Shown here in pieces: positions 32,876-42,703 of a stretch of 64,000 nucleotides of DNA (positions are counted from its first letter, which is position 1; every line of letters starts with the position of its first letter). The notes below the pieces were generated by a model. The model searched no databases. It saw nothing but the letters and a program-made list of their open reading frames with translations, and was not told where the DNA came from. The stretch comes from Micromonospora foliorum (GTDB lineage: Bacteria; Actinomycetota; Actinomycetes; Mycobacteriales; Micromonosporaceae). Location: positions 1 to 64,000 of the forward strand of contig NZ_JAKKFF010000243.1 in the NCBI RefSeq assembly GCF_022229015.1, in the 5' to 3' direction. Made by a program: the position numbers and the translations under genes.

Positions 32876-34351
32876 ATGGCCGGTGATCTCTTGGACGGCA
32901 GGTATCAGGTCGAGAGCCGTCTCGGCGCTGGCGGCATGTCGGTGGTCTGGCGGGCGTGGGACCGCGTGCTCGAACGCGCGGTGGCCGTCAAGGTCCTGGC
33001 CGGCACGCAAGCCTCCGCCCGAGGCGCACGACAACGCATCCGGGCAGAGGCCAGGGCCGCAGCGGGCCTCTGGCATCCGCACGTCACGAGTGTGTACGAC
33101 TACGGCGAGCACACGGACGATGCTGGCCGTCACGTGTCGTACGTGGTGATGGAACTGCTGCCCGGCCAGACCCTGTCTCAGCGACTTGCCACCGGTCCGC
33201 TGCCGCCGGCCGCCGCGATGCGGACGTGCGCGCAGGTCGCCGAGGCGCTGGCCGCCGCGCACGAACGCAATCTGGTGCACCGGGACATCAAGCCGTCCAA
33301 CGTGATGCTGACGCCGGCCGGTGTGAAGGTGGTCGATTTCGGTATCGCCACCACTGTCGGTCGTCCGGAGTTGGAGGCGGACGGACGACTGTTGGGCACC
33401 GCGGCCTACCTCGCGCCCGAACGGCTCGCCGGTGGCACCGTCCTGCCTGCCTCGGACGTCTACGCGCTCGGACTGTTGCTGTACCGAACGCTGACCAACG
33501 AGCTGCCCTGGTCGGCAGAGACCCCCACGCAGATGTTGACTGCTCACGTCTACGTCGATCCGGCACCGCTGCCCGACATTGAGGGAGTGTCACCGGAGGT
33601 TCACCGCCTCCTCGACCGTTGCCTCGCCACGGATCCCGCGGACCGGCCGGACGCCGCGGAGGTGGCGACCGCCCTGCGCGCTCTGACCGATGACGCCGAG
33701 CGGCGGGCGGAGCAGGCAGCGCAGCCGGTACCCGAGTCGGCCCCGGCTACCGCCGTTTCCTCTGCCAGTCGGCGTCGCCGAAACGCCGTGTTGATCCCCG
33801 TACTGCTGGCGACGGCAGGGACCATTTCGCTCCTGCTCCCCCAGTTCACAGCTACCGATGGCAGATCGGGAGGGGTCGCCACTCGTGACGGTGCCACCCC
33901 ACCCGGCGCCGCCTTCGATGCCTCTGCCACTGAGCCACCTGCTCCCCGGCAGACTTCCGCGGAGCCCGCACCATCCTCACAACCAAGCCGCACGCTGGCC
34001 GCTGCGGCTGGGCCTACCGCCGGAGCCGGTCCCTCGACCAGCCCTGGCCCCACAACGTCACCCAGTGCCGGGGAACCGCCGAGGCCGTCCAGTGCCGCAC
34101 CGGCGCCGACCTCCCCGAAGCCCGGCACACCCCTTCGGGCACTCGGTGGTGTGGTGACTGTGCTCTGCACCGGCGATCAGGCTCGCGTTGTCAGCGTCGA
34201 GCCTGCCCCCGGCTACCGCCTCAGGGACTACGACCCGGGGCCCGTCAGGGAGATCCAGGTGGTGCTGCTGTCCGCAGGCAACAGGAGCGAGATCAGGGCG
34301 CGGTGCGAGGACGGCACGTTAGTGCCGAAGATAAGGGAGAGCCGTCAGTGA
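32876..34351 (+). CDS. Membrane-anchored Ser/Thr protein kinase (PknB-like)
   Basis: A 491-residue kinase. The N-terminal kinase domain (~1-265) has the Gly loop LGAGGMSVVW, ATP lysine in VAVKVL (Lys39), catalytic HRDIKPSN, DFG in VVDFGIA, and GTAAYLAPE. All key residues are present. A transmembrane helix follows (AVLIPVLLATAGTISLLLPQ, near residue 305). A long Pro/Ala/Ser/Thr linker leads to an external ~65-residue domain without PASTA repeats (VVTVLCTGDQARVVSVEPAP to the end), with two Cys. GTG 32873 overlaps ATG 32876; both lack a good ribosome site. Confidence 0.92.
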   Translation: MAGDLLDGRYQVESRLGAGGMSVVWRAWDRVLERAVAVKVLAGTQASARGARQRIRAEARAAAGLWHPHVTSVYDYGEHTDDAGRHVSYVVMELLPGQTLSQRLATGPLPPAAAMRTCAQVAEALAAAHERNLVHRDIKPSNVMLTPAGVKVVDFGIATTVGRPELEADGRLLGTAAYLAPERLAGGTVLPASDVYALGLLLYRTLTNELPWSAETPTQMLTAHVYVDPAPLPDIEGVSPEVHRLLDRCLATDPADRPDAAEVATALRALTDDAERRAEQAAQPVPESAPATAVSSASRRRRNAVLIPVLLATAGTISLLLPQFTATDGRSGGVATRDGATPPGAAFDASATEPPAPRQTSAEPAPSSQPSRTLAAAAGPTAGAGPSTSPGPTTSPSAGEPPRPSSAAPAPTSPKPGTPLRALGGVVTVLCTGDQARVVSVEPAPGYRLRDYDPGPVREIQVVLLSAGNRSEIRARCEDGTLVPKIRESRQ

Positions 34352-34478
34352 GCGGACGACGCGCACACTGAGTGGGCACATTGCGGGCCGACCGAGCGAT
34401 CGACGGCCCGGCGAGGGTCGCCGTCGAGTCGCGCCAGAGGCACCACCGCCGGGAGAGGCACCGCGCGCGGACACGGAC

Positions 34479-35516
34479 TCAATCGGTGCCCGGTCGGGCC
34501 GATCCGGCCCCGATTGTCCGCAGGTGTGCCAGCCCTTGGGCCCAGGACTGGATCAGGGTGGTTTCGTGGTAAGCGATGCCATGGTCGATGCAGAACTGGC
34601 GGACCAGTGGCCGGGCGTGGCGCAGGTTCGCCCGGGGCATGCTGGGAAAGAGGTGATGTTCGATCTGGTAGTTGAGGCCACCGAGTAGTGCGTCGAGGAA
34701 CGGGCCCCCGCGCACATTGCGGGAGGTGAGGACCTGCCGGCGTAGGTAGTCGAGGTTGTCGGCCTCGGTCAGGATGGGCATCCCTTTGTGGTTCGGGGCG
34801 AAGGAGCTGCCCAGGTAGAGCCCGAAGAGAGCCTGATTGACCAGGATGAACACGATCGCCTGGGGAACACTCAGGACCAGGAACACCGCCGCGAGGTAGC
34901 CGGCGAAGTGCAGGACGAGCAGTCCGGCCTCTGCCCGTCGGCGCCTGAGTCCGGCGCGGCAAACGACCGCCCGGACGCTGGCGGCATGCAGATGCAGACC
35001 CTCCATCATCAGCAGGGGAAAGAACAGCGCCGCCTGGTGCCGGACGAACAGCGCCCGTAAGCCGCCCCGCGTCGCGGCCTGTCCCGGGGTGAAGGACAGC
35101 GGGGCCACCGCGAGGTCGGGGTCGCGGCCCTCGGTGTTCGGGTGGGCGTGGTGGCGGTTGTGCTTGTCAACCCACCACCCATAGCTGATCCCGGTCACCA
35201 GGTTCCCGCAAACCAAGCCGACCACGTCGTTCGCCCGGCGGGACCGGAAAATCTGCCGATGCCCGGCGTCATGACCGAGAAACGCGAGCTGCGCGAACAG
35301 CACTGCGACGCCCGCTGCGGTAGCCGTCTGCCACCACGACGATCCGAGCCGGACGAACACCACGCCCATCAGCGCGAGACAACCCAACAACACCATCCCC
35401 CGCGCCGCGTAACGGCGGGGCTGCCGGTCGAGGAGACCCGCGCCGCGGACCAGACGGGACAGGTCGGCGTAAGCACTGCCACGGTCACTGCGGGAGTCAA
35501 GATCTGTATCACTCAC
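34479..35516 (-). CDS. Fatty acid desaturase
   Basis: A 345-residue membrane desaturase of the acyl-lipid/acyl-CoA type. Three histidine boxes are present: HDAGH near residue 85, HNRHH near 120 and QIEHH near 285. Hydrophobic segments lie between them (e.g. GMVLLGCLALMGVVFV, AGYLAAVFLVLSVPQAIVFI). It introduces a double bond into membrane fatty acids, often in response to cold or stress. GTG 35516 is preferred over GTG 35525 because AAGGAG lies 8 nt upstream of it, whereas it abuts the earlier codon. Confidence 0.92.
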   Translation of the reverse strand: MSDTDLDSRSDRGSAYADLSRLVRGAGLLDRQPRRYAARGMVLLGCLALMGVVFVRLGSSWWQTATAAGVAVLFAQLAFLGHDAGHRQIFRSRRANDVVGLVCGNLVTGISYGWWVDKHNRHHAHPNTEGRDPDLAVAPLSFTPGQAATRGGLRALFVRHQAALFFPLLMMEGLHLHAASVRAVVCRAGLRRRRAEAGLLVLHFAGYLAAVFLVLSVPQAIVFILVNQALFGLYLGSSFAPNHKGMPILTEADNLDYLRRQVLTSRNVRGGPFLDALLGGLNYQIEHHLFPSMPRANLRHARPLVRQFCIDHGIAYHETTLIQSWAQGLAHLRTIGAGSARPGTD

Positions 35517-35793
35517 CGTCGCCACTCCTTGTAAGCCACGGCAACCAGCTCCCTGACTCCGCCGTCAGCCATGACCGGGGTACGAAACTCACGCGTGGTC
35601 CCGCGGAGCTCGAGCAAGCGCGCCGCCGCTGATCTGCAGTCTTCCTCAGAGCCGCCTTCTCCACCCGGGAAACCAGCTCACGACCCCGGGGTGAGTGACT
35701 CCGCCCATGCATGTCCGCCGATTAGGCCCATGGCTTCGTCAGCCGAGCCTGACAATCAGGACTATGCAGGCACGATGGGTTCAGGGGGTAGTC

Positions 35794-36027
35794 ATGGCAC
35801 GAAAGAGGAAGTCAACCGCGCGGCGAGCGCTCATCCTTGCCTTCGCGGCCGGAGCGCTGACCGGAGCGGCGGGCACACTCACGCTCCGCCGTCGCAGTCA
35901 GGATGGCGCCTTCCCGACAGATGTCGTTGGCCAGCTCGACGCTGACCTCACTCCGCCGCTCGGCGGACGTATCGACGCGTCGCCGCAGGGACCTCCCGTC
36001 AGCCTGCCCGCGCCGCCGCGCAACTGA
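35794..36027 (+). CDS. Small single-pass membrane protein
   Basis: A 77-residue protein. A basic N-terminus (MARKRKSTARR) is followed by one transmembrane helix (ALILAFAAGALTGAAGTLTL), then a polar, Pro-rich outer tail. ATG 35794 has GGGGGTA upstream; earlier in-frame starts are unsupported. It is the first gene of a short operon with the holin-like and DUF3618 proteins. I do not recognise the family. Confidence 0.65.
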   Translation: MARKRKSTARRALILAFAAGALTGAAGTLTLRRRSQDGAFPTDVVGQLDADLTPPLGGRIDASPQGPPVSLPAPPRN

Positions 36028-36065
36028 CCCCGCGCGCGTCTCGGACCACGTCCGGCGAGAGAGAT

Positions 36066-36506
36066 GTGAGACTGATGCCAGAACGACCTAGCGGCAGCCC
36101 CGGCGCCGCGTCTGCTGACACGCCGGTCGCCGAGTTGGTGCAGCGCGCCACCGACCAGATCACCCGGCTGGTGCGCGACGAGCTCACGATGGCACGGGCG
36201 GAGATGACCGCCAAGGGCAAACGCGCAGGCACCGGCGCCGGGCTGCTCGGCGGCGGCGCCATGCTCGGCCTCTTCGCCGGCGCGACCGCCGTCGCCACGA
36301 TCGTGCTGACCCTGGCCGCGATCATGCCCGACGCCGTGGCCACCCTGATCGTCACGGTGATCCTCGCCATCGCCGCCGCCATCGCAGCCCAACGCGGAAA
36401 AAACAAGGTCAGTGAGGCCCTGCCCGCCACACCCACAGCTACCAGAGACAGCCTACGAGCCGACGCCGAGACGATACGTGGGGCAGCAAGCCGGAGGCAG
36501 CCATGA
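36066..36506 (+). CDS. Phage holin family (DUF1469) membrane protein
   Basis: A 146-residue protein with an amphipathic N-terminal region (VAELVQRATDQITRLVRDEL) typical of actinobacterial DUF1469/putative phage holin III proteins. Two transmembrane helices follow (MLGLFAGATAVATIVLTLAA and AVATLIVTVILAIAAAIAAQ). These proteins are cell-envelope or stress membrane proteins, not active phage holins. GTG 36066 or ATG 36075 could be the start. It overlaps the DUF3618 gene by 4 bp (ATGA), so they are coupled. Confidence 0.85.
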   Translation: MRLMPERPSGSPGAASADTPVAELVQRATDQITRLVRDELTMARAEMTAKGKRAGTGAGLLGGGAMLGLFAGATAVATIVLTLAAIMPDAVATLIVTVILAIAAAIAAQRGKNKVSEALPATPTATRDSLRADAETIRGAASRRQP

Positions 36507-36976
36507 GCACACCACCCGCAAGCAGCGACCCGGACCGATCCCGACGTGACATCCAGCAGACCCGCGCCGAACTCGGCGAAACCGTAGCCGCATTGGCTGC
36601 CAAGACCGACGTCAAAACCCGTGCGCGCACCAAAGCCACCGCCGCCGCCGGCGGACTCCGACAACGGGTCACCCAAGCCGGCCAGTCGGCGAAAACCAGA
36701 GCGACCCAGCTGGCCCACACGATGAGCCAGAAAGCCTCCCAGCGCGCCAAGCCGGTCACGCAGCAAGCCCAACGGGCCACCACCGCGATACACGACTCAG
36801 CGCAAGCCGGCGCACAAACCACTGGCAAAGCCGAGTCGACCCTCATCACCTCCGCTCGCGCCGCGACCACCAGAATCGGCAGCTCCGTCCGCGCGAAACC
36901 CGTACCGGTCCTCGCCGCCACCAGCACGGCGGCCACTCTCGTGATCATCGCCTACCGACGCCGCCGGTCCCGGTAG
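36503..36976 (+). CDS. DUF3618 domain protein
   Basis: A 157-residue protein. The N-terminal DUF3618 block is RDIQQTRAELGETVAALAAK (residues ~15-34), followed by a long Ala/Thr/Gln/Lys helical region and a C-terminal hydrophobic helix (PVLAATSTAATLVIIAY) with a basic tail. It is a probable membrane-anchored envelope protein of unknown role. Starts inside the stop of the preceding gene (ATGA). Confidence 0.85.
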   Translation: MSTPPASSDPDRSRRDIQQTRAELGETVAALAAKTDVKTRARTKATAAAGGLRQRVTQAGQSAKTRATQLAHTMSQKASQRAKPVTQQAQRATTAIHDSAQAGAQTTGKAESTLITSARAATTRIGSSVRAKPVPVLAATSTAATLVIIAYRRRRSR

Positions 36977-37239
36977 CAGCCTGGCCGAGAACCAGCCTGA
37001 ATCGGCCAAGATGTTCTGGCGGTCCAAGCCTCGGCGGTGCTGCCCGGTCGCCGTCACCTGGTTGCTGTGGCCATGGTCGTGGCTCATCAGTGGGGTCTCC
37101 CTCGCCGTGTTCGCCGCGTCGGCACCGTCGTGCTGGCCGATCAGACCGGAAATCGTGCTCGCTCGCGCATACCAAGACGATTGGTTCGCGCCACGTCAAC
37201 GCTCATGACCGATAGTTCAGCATCCAGTTTATTCACCCG

Positions 37240-37587
37240 ATGATGTACTGTCAGGTGGTGGGGACTCTGACGCACGGACAGGTCCTGGCCCGCTTCGGTC
37301 ACGCCCTGTCCGACCCGGTCCGCGCCCGGCTCCTGCTCGCGCTGCGCGAGGGGCCCGGATACCCGGCGGACCTCGCCGACCTGCTGGGCACGAGCCGGCA
37401 GAACCTGTCCAACCACCTGGCGTGCCTGCGGGGCTGCGGGCTCGTCGTCGCCGTGCCAGAGGGCCGGCGTAGCCGCTACGAACTGGCTGACGCCCGCCTC
37501 GCGCACGCCCTCGGAGACCTCCTCGGCCTGGTCCTGGCCGTCGATCCAGCCGCCTGCCCCGCCGCTGAATCCGAGGGGTGCTGCTGA
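37240..37587 (+). CDS. ArsR-family metal sensor, CmtR-like
   Basis: A 115-residue metal-responsive repressor. The winged helix reads FGHALSDPVRARLLLALREG, GTSRQNLSNHLACLRGCGLV and YELADARLAHALGDLL. The recognition helix contains the CmtR-type cysteine pair HLACLRGCG, and the C-terminal tail is rich in Cys (PAACPAAESEGCC). CmtR senses Cd/Pb with two Cys of this helix plus one in the C-tail, so cadmium/lead-type sensing is the best guess. ATG 37240 or 37243 is the start. It overlaps the transporter gene by one base (TGATG), so they form one operon. Confidence 0.88.
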   Translation: MMYCQVVGTLTHGQVLARFGHALSDPVRARLLLALREGPGYPADLADLLGTSRQNLSNHLACLRGCGLVVAVPEGRRSRYELADARLAHALGDLLGLVLAVDPAACPAAESEGCC

Positions 37588-38303
37588 TGAACGCGCCACT
37601 TCCGCTGGTGTCGGTTGGCCCGTCACCGGCCCGCCGGTCGATCCTGATCCGGCGGGTGCGCCTGTTCGTCGCCGCGACAATCACCTACAACGTGATCGAG
37701 GCGGTCATCGCCATCAGCGCCGGGAGGATGGCCTCCTCGACCGCGCTGATCGGGTTCGGGCTCGACTCCGTCATCGAGGTGGCCTCGGCCGCCGCCGTGG
37801 CCTGGCAGTTCTCCGGACCGGACCACGAACGCCGCGAGCGTGCCGCGCTGCGGGTCATCGCGCTGTCGTTCTTCGCTCTGGCCGCGTACGTGTCCGTCGA
37901 GTCGGTGCGCGCGCTCGTCGGCGCGGACCGCGCGGAGCACTCCACGATCGGTCTGATCCTGGCCGCGGTGTCCCTGGCGGTGATGCCGGTCCTGTCGGCC
38001 GCGCAACGTCGTGCCGGGCGCGAACTCGGGTCGGCCTCGGCCGTCGCGGACTCCAAGCAGACCCTGCTGTGCACGTACCTCTCGGCGGTGCTGTTGGTCG
38101 GGCTCGCGGTCAACTCGCTGTTCGGCTGGTGGTGGGCCGACCCCGCCGCCGCGTTGATCATCGCCGCGGTCGCGGTGAAGGAAGGCCGCGAAGCCTGGCG
38201 CGGCGACACCTGCTGCGCCCCCGGCGCCGCCCTGCGCTCCCCCGTCGCAGACGCCGACGCGAACGGGTGCGACGACGGGTGCTGCACCACCGACAACCGC
38301 TGA
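37587..38303 (+). CDS. Cation transporter, CDF-like, short with Cys-rich tail
   Basis: A 238-residue membrane protein resembling the transmembrane half of cation diffusion facilitators. Six hydrophobic helices are seen, with GFGLDSVIEVASAAAVAW on helix 2 and VADSKQTLLCTYLSAVLL on helix 5 in place of the two HxxxD/DxxxD metal-site helices. The usual ~80-residue cytoplasmic C-terminal domain is missing; instead there is a short tail with Cys pairs (DTCCAPG, GCDDGCCTT). ATG 37587 has GAGGGG upstream and overlaps the sensor stop. Export of a soft metal sensed by the CmtR-like protein is likely; the ion is unproven. Confidence 0.8.
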   Translation: MNAPLPLVSVGPSPARRSILIRRVRLFVAATITYNVIEAVIAISAGRMASSTALIGFGLDSVIEVASAAAVAWQFSGPDHERRERAALRVIALSFFALAAYVSVESVRALVGADRAEHSTIGLILAAVSLAVMPVLSAAQRRAGRELGSASAVADSKQTLLCTYLSAVLLVGLAVNSLFGWWWADPAAALIIAAVAVKEGREAWRGDTCCAPGAALRSPVADADANGCDDGCCTTDNR

Positions 38304-38458
38304 GCGGAACCTGCGGACGCGAGGTCCTGTCATTACCTGATTCGCCAGTCACTGTCTCGGCGGCGCCGGCACGGGTTCGATGGATCGTAGCGATCTGGAG
38401 AGCATCGGAGACGGGATCACCCCCCGTCGTCACGAGAAGCGGACAGGACACCGAAGAC

Positions 38459-38725
38459 ATGAGTACGAGAGCCGTATGGTTCGTCACCGGCGCCGTGCGC
38501 GGTATGGGTGTCGACATCGCCAAAGCCGCGCTCGCCGCCGGTCACCAGGTGGTAGCGACCGGCGCTGCCGCCAACACCTTCGTGAGCCACCTGGCCATGC
38601 TCGAGGCCAAGCCGGACGGCAGAGACCCCACCACCTGGCTCGAACCCGTCACCGACGAGGACTACCAGAGGGCCAAACACATCGACATCCCCCGCATGAC
38701 CCACACCTCCGCCAGCGGCACCTGA
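38459..38725 (+). pseudogene. Truncated short-chain dehydrogenase remnant
   Basis: The first ~40 residues (WFVTGAVRGMGVDIAKAALA, then VVAT) are a normal SDR Rossmann start, but the frame passes at once into unrelated or displaced sequence and stops at 88 residues. No NNAG or YxxxK region follows. It is best read as an SDR gene with a large deletion. It lies between the metal-transporter operon and the MFS gene. Confidence 0.6.
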
Positions 38726-38740
38726 AGCAGCAGCCGGGAT

Positions 38741-40033
38741 TTAGGTGGGGTCGCGTCGGTGCTGGCGGGTTCGTGCCAGCACGCCGACAAGCATGATCAG
38801 GGCAACGGCCTGGGCAAGCACCACGGCGACGATCAGGCTTGGCACCGAGCGGTCGTAGAGCAGCCCCGCCGCGGCACCGCCGGCCAGGGCTCCGGCGCCC
38901 TGCACAGCGGCGAAGATGCCGTACGCGGTGGCCCGCCGCTCCCGTGGCACGAGATCGGCGACCATGGCTTTGACGGTGGAGTCCTGCAGCCCGACAGCAG
39001 CGCCCCAGACCACGACTCCGAACACCGCCGCCGGCAGGCCACTGCCGAACGCCAGCGGCGGCACAACGGCAATCATGGCGGGCAGCACCACCAGAACCCA
39101 CGGGCCGACCCTGTCGTAGAGCACCCCGGTCAGCAGTGCGGCGAGCGCACCGGCGGCCATCGCCGCTGCGTACATCAGCGGCACCGCCGCGGTCGCGACC
39201 ACGCCCGCGCGCACCAGATGGAAACCGATCAGCCCGAAGGTCACCAGACCCGCGGTGCACACCGCCATCGCCGCTGCGAACCAGTGGAATCTGCCCGGCA
39301 GCGATTCCCGACCAGTCTTCGCCGCGGCTCCTGGTCTTGTGCTGGTGTCGGGTTCTGCCGGAGAGGTACGGGCCCGCGCCCGAAGTGTGACCAGCAGGAG
39401 CATCGCCACCACGGCCGGCACGGTCAGCGCCGCCAGCCCAGGCCACAGCGCGCCGGCGGTCGCCGCGACGGCCGCGGCGACCAGCAGCGGACCGGCGAAC
39501 GCGCCGATCTGGTCGAGGGCTTTGTGCACGCCCAGCCCGCGGCCCATCCCGACCCGGCTCGCGGCATCAGCAAGCAGTGCCGACTTGGCCGGGCTGCGGA
39601 TGGCCTTACCGAGCCGTTCGGCGAGGATCAGCACCGCGGCCACCGCCAGGCCGGCGCCGCCCAGAATCGGGGTCACCGCAAGAAGCGGTACGCAGACCGC
39701 GGTCAGCCCGTACCCCACGATCGTCAGGGTCCAGTACCGGCGGGTCCGGTCCGCCAGTGGGCCGGACACCAGACGCAGCAGCAACGCCGCGGCCTCCCCG
39801 GCGCCCGTGATCAGGCCGACGACGACAGCCGACGCGCCCAACGAGGCCAGCAGCGGCCCGTAGATCGAGCGGGCGCCCTCGTACACCATGTCCGCGGCCA
39901 GGCTCACCACACCGAACCCGACGACCACCCGCCACGCCTGACCAGTGTTCGCCGCCACCGGGGTTCGACCGGTGGTGGGGGCCACGTGCCCCGCGTCGGC
40001 GGCGTCGTCGACACGATTCGCTCCAGCAGACAT
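38741..40033 (-). CDS. MFS transporter
   Basis: A 430-residue major-facilitator protein with about 12 hydrophobic helices in two halves. The loop 2/3 motif GPLADRTRRYW is present, and GVLYDRVGPWVLV marks the second half. MVADLVPRERRATAYG is a typical motif of putative efflux MFS proteins. The substrate is unknown; its place between two metal-resistance units suggests metal or drug export. The N-terminal ~30 residues are disordered. ATG 40033 starts it, divergent from nothing nearby and downstream of the ArsR gene at 40138 on the same strand (104 bp). Confidence 0.9.
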   Translation of the reverse strand: MSAGANRVDDAADAGHVAPTTGRTPVAANTGQAWRVVVGFGVVSLAADMVYEGARSIYGPLLASLGASAVVVGLITGAGEAAALLLRLVSGPLADRTRRYWTLTIVGYGLTAVCVPLLAVTPILGGAGLAVAAVLILAERLGKAIRSPAKSALLADAASRVGMGRGLGVHKALDQIGAFAGPLLVAAAVAATAGALWPGLAALTVPAVVAMLLLVTLRARARTSPAEPDTSTRPGAAAKTGRESLPGRFHWFAAAMAVCTAGLVTFGLIGFHLVRAGVVATAAVPLMYAAAMAAGALAALLTGVLYDRVGPWVLVVLPAMIAVVPPLAFGSGLPAAVFGVVVWGAAVGLQDSTVKAMVADLVPRERRATAYGIFAAVQGAGALAGGAAAGLLYDRSVPSLIVAVVLAQAVALIMLVGVLARTRQHRRDPT

Positions 40034-40137
40034 GCCGGAGATTATGCTGCCGGGGCGACATCACCCATGGCCGGCCCTATCGTGGCCTCGCGGTCCCCAA
40101 GCCGAGCGGCCGGCTCCCCTCGCGGCCCGGGCCCGCC

Positions 40138-40512
40138 CTACGCCGGGCGCCCGGTCTGAGCCACGACCGGTTGGCCATCGGCGTCGGAGCGTTGCGGGTC
40201 GATGTGGTCGACGTGACGCAGTGCCTGCGCGAGGAGCTTGCGGACGTGGTCGTTGGCGGCCGAGTAGTACATGAACGTGCCCTGCCGGCGGGCCGTCACG
40301 AGCCGTGACATGCGTAGCTTCGCCAGATGCTGACTCACCGCCGTCGGAGAGGTTCCGGCGAGGTCAGCCAGGCAGGCAACGGACGACTCACCCTGCAGCA
40401 GCGCCCACAGGATCTTGATCCGTGTCGGGTCGGCGAGCAGCCGGAACGTTTCGGCCGCGAGGTCCACCTGCTCGTCGTCGGGCATGTCGAAGTCAGGCAA
40501 CTGCTCATGCAT
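40138..40512 (-). CDS. ArsR/SmtB-family metal sensor
   Basis: A 124-residue repressor. The winged helix has TFRLLADPTRIKILWALLQG, GTSPTAVSQHLAKLRMSRLV and GTFMYYSAANDHV. Helix 5 carries Asp-His and His-x-x-His ligands in DHVRKLLAQALRHVDHID, the zinc/nickel/cobalt-type alpha5 site. No alpha3 Cys pair is present. ATG 40512 with AGGGTG upstream is preferred over GTG 40521. It is divergent from a P1B-4 ATPase, whose start is overlapped by an inverted repeat, so it probably represses that pump. Downstream on its strand is the MFS gene. Confidence 0.9.
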   Translation of the reverse strand: MHEQLPDFDMPDDEQVDLAAETFRLLADPTRIKILWALLQGESSVACLADLAGTSPTAVSQHLAKLRMSRLVTARRQGTFMYYSAANDHVRKLLAQALRHVDHIDPQRSDADGQPVVAQTGRPA

Positions 40513-40552
40513 GGCTGTCACCCTATCTGACCACCCGACTGAATACGTACTT

Positions 40553-40576
40553 GCGTACCTTCGTTAATGCGCAGGT

Positions 40577-40580
<4 letters not shown>
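40553..40580. promoter_or_regulatory. Inverted repeat, probable ArsR operator
   Basis: GCGTACCT (40553-40560) and AGGTATGC (40573-40580) form an inverted repeat with one G/T mismatch and a 12-bp AT-richer spacer (TCGTTAATGCGC). It lies between the divergent ArsR and P1B-4 ATPase genes and overlaps the ATPase ATG. Size and place fit an ArsR-family site. Confidence 0.5.
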
Positions 40581-42583
<2,003 letters not shown>

Positions 42584-42703
42584 TAGACGTACGGCCGCTG
42601 GCCCGCAGGCCCGTGGCGACCGGCAGCCTGATCCTCGCCGCCACCGCACCCATGATCATGATGCTCCTCCTCGGCACGTTGCGCCGCAGCGGTGCCACGC
42701 GCT

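Noticed and set aside
34345-34371. Inverted repeat TCAGTG-N15-CACTGA around the kinase stop codon
   Set aside because: Only six-bp arms with a long loop; could be chance and is weaker than the other hairpins in the window.
36066-36506. Phage-holin name suggesting a prophage
   Set aside because: The DUF1469 family is common in actinobacterial chromosomes; no other phage genes, integrase or attachment sites are near.
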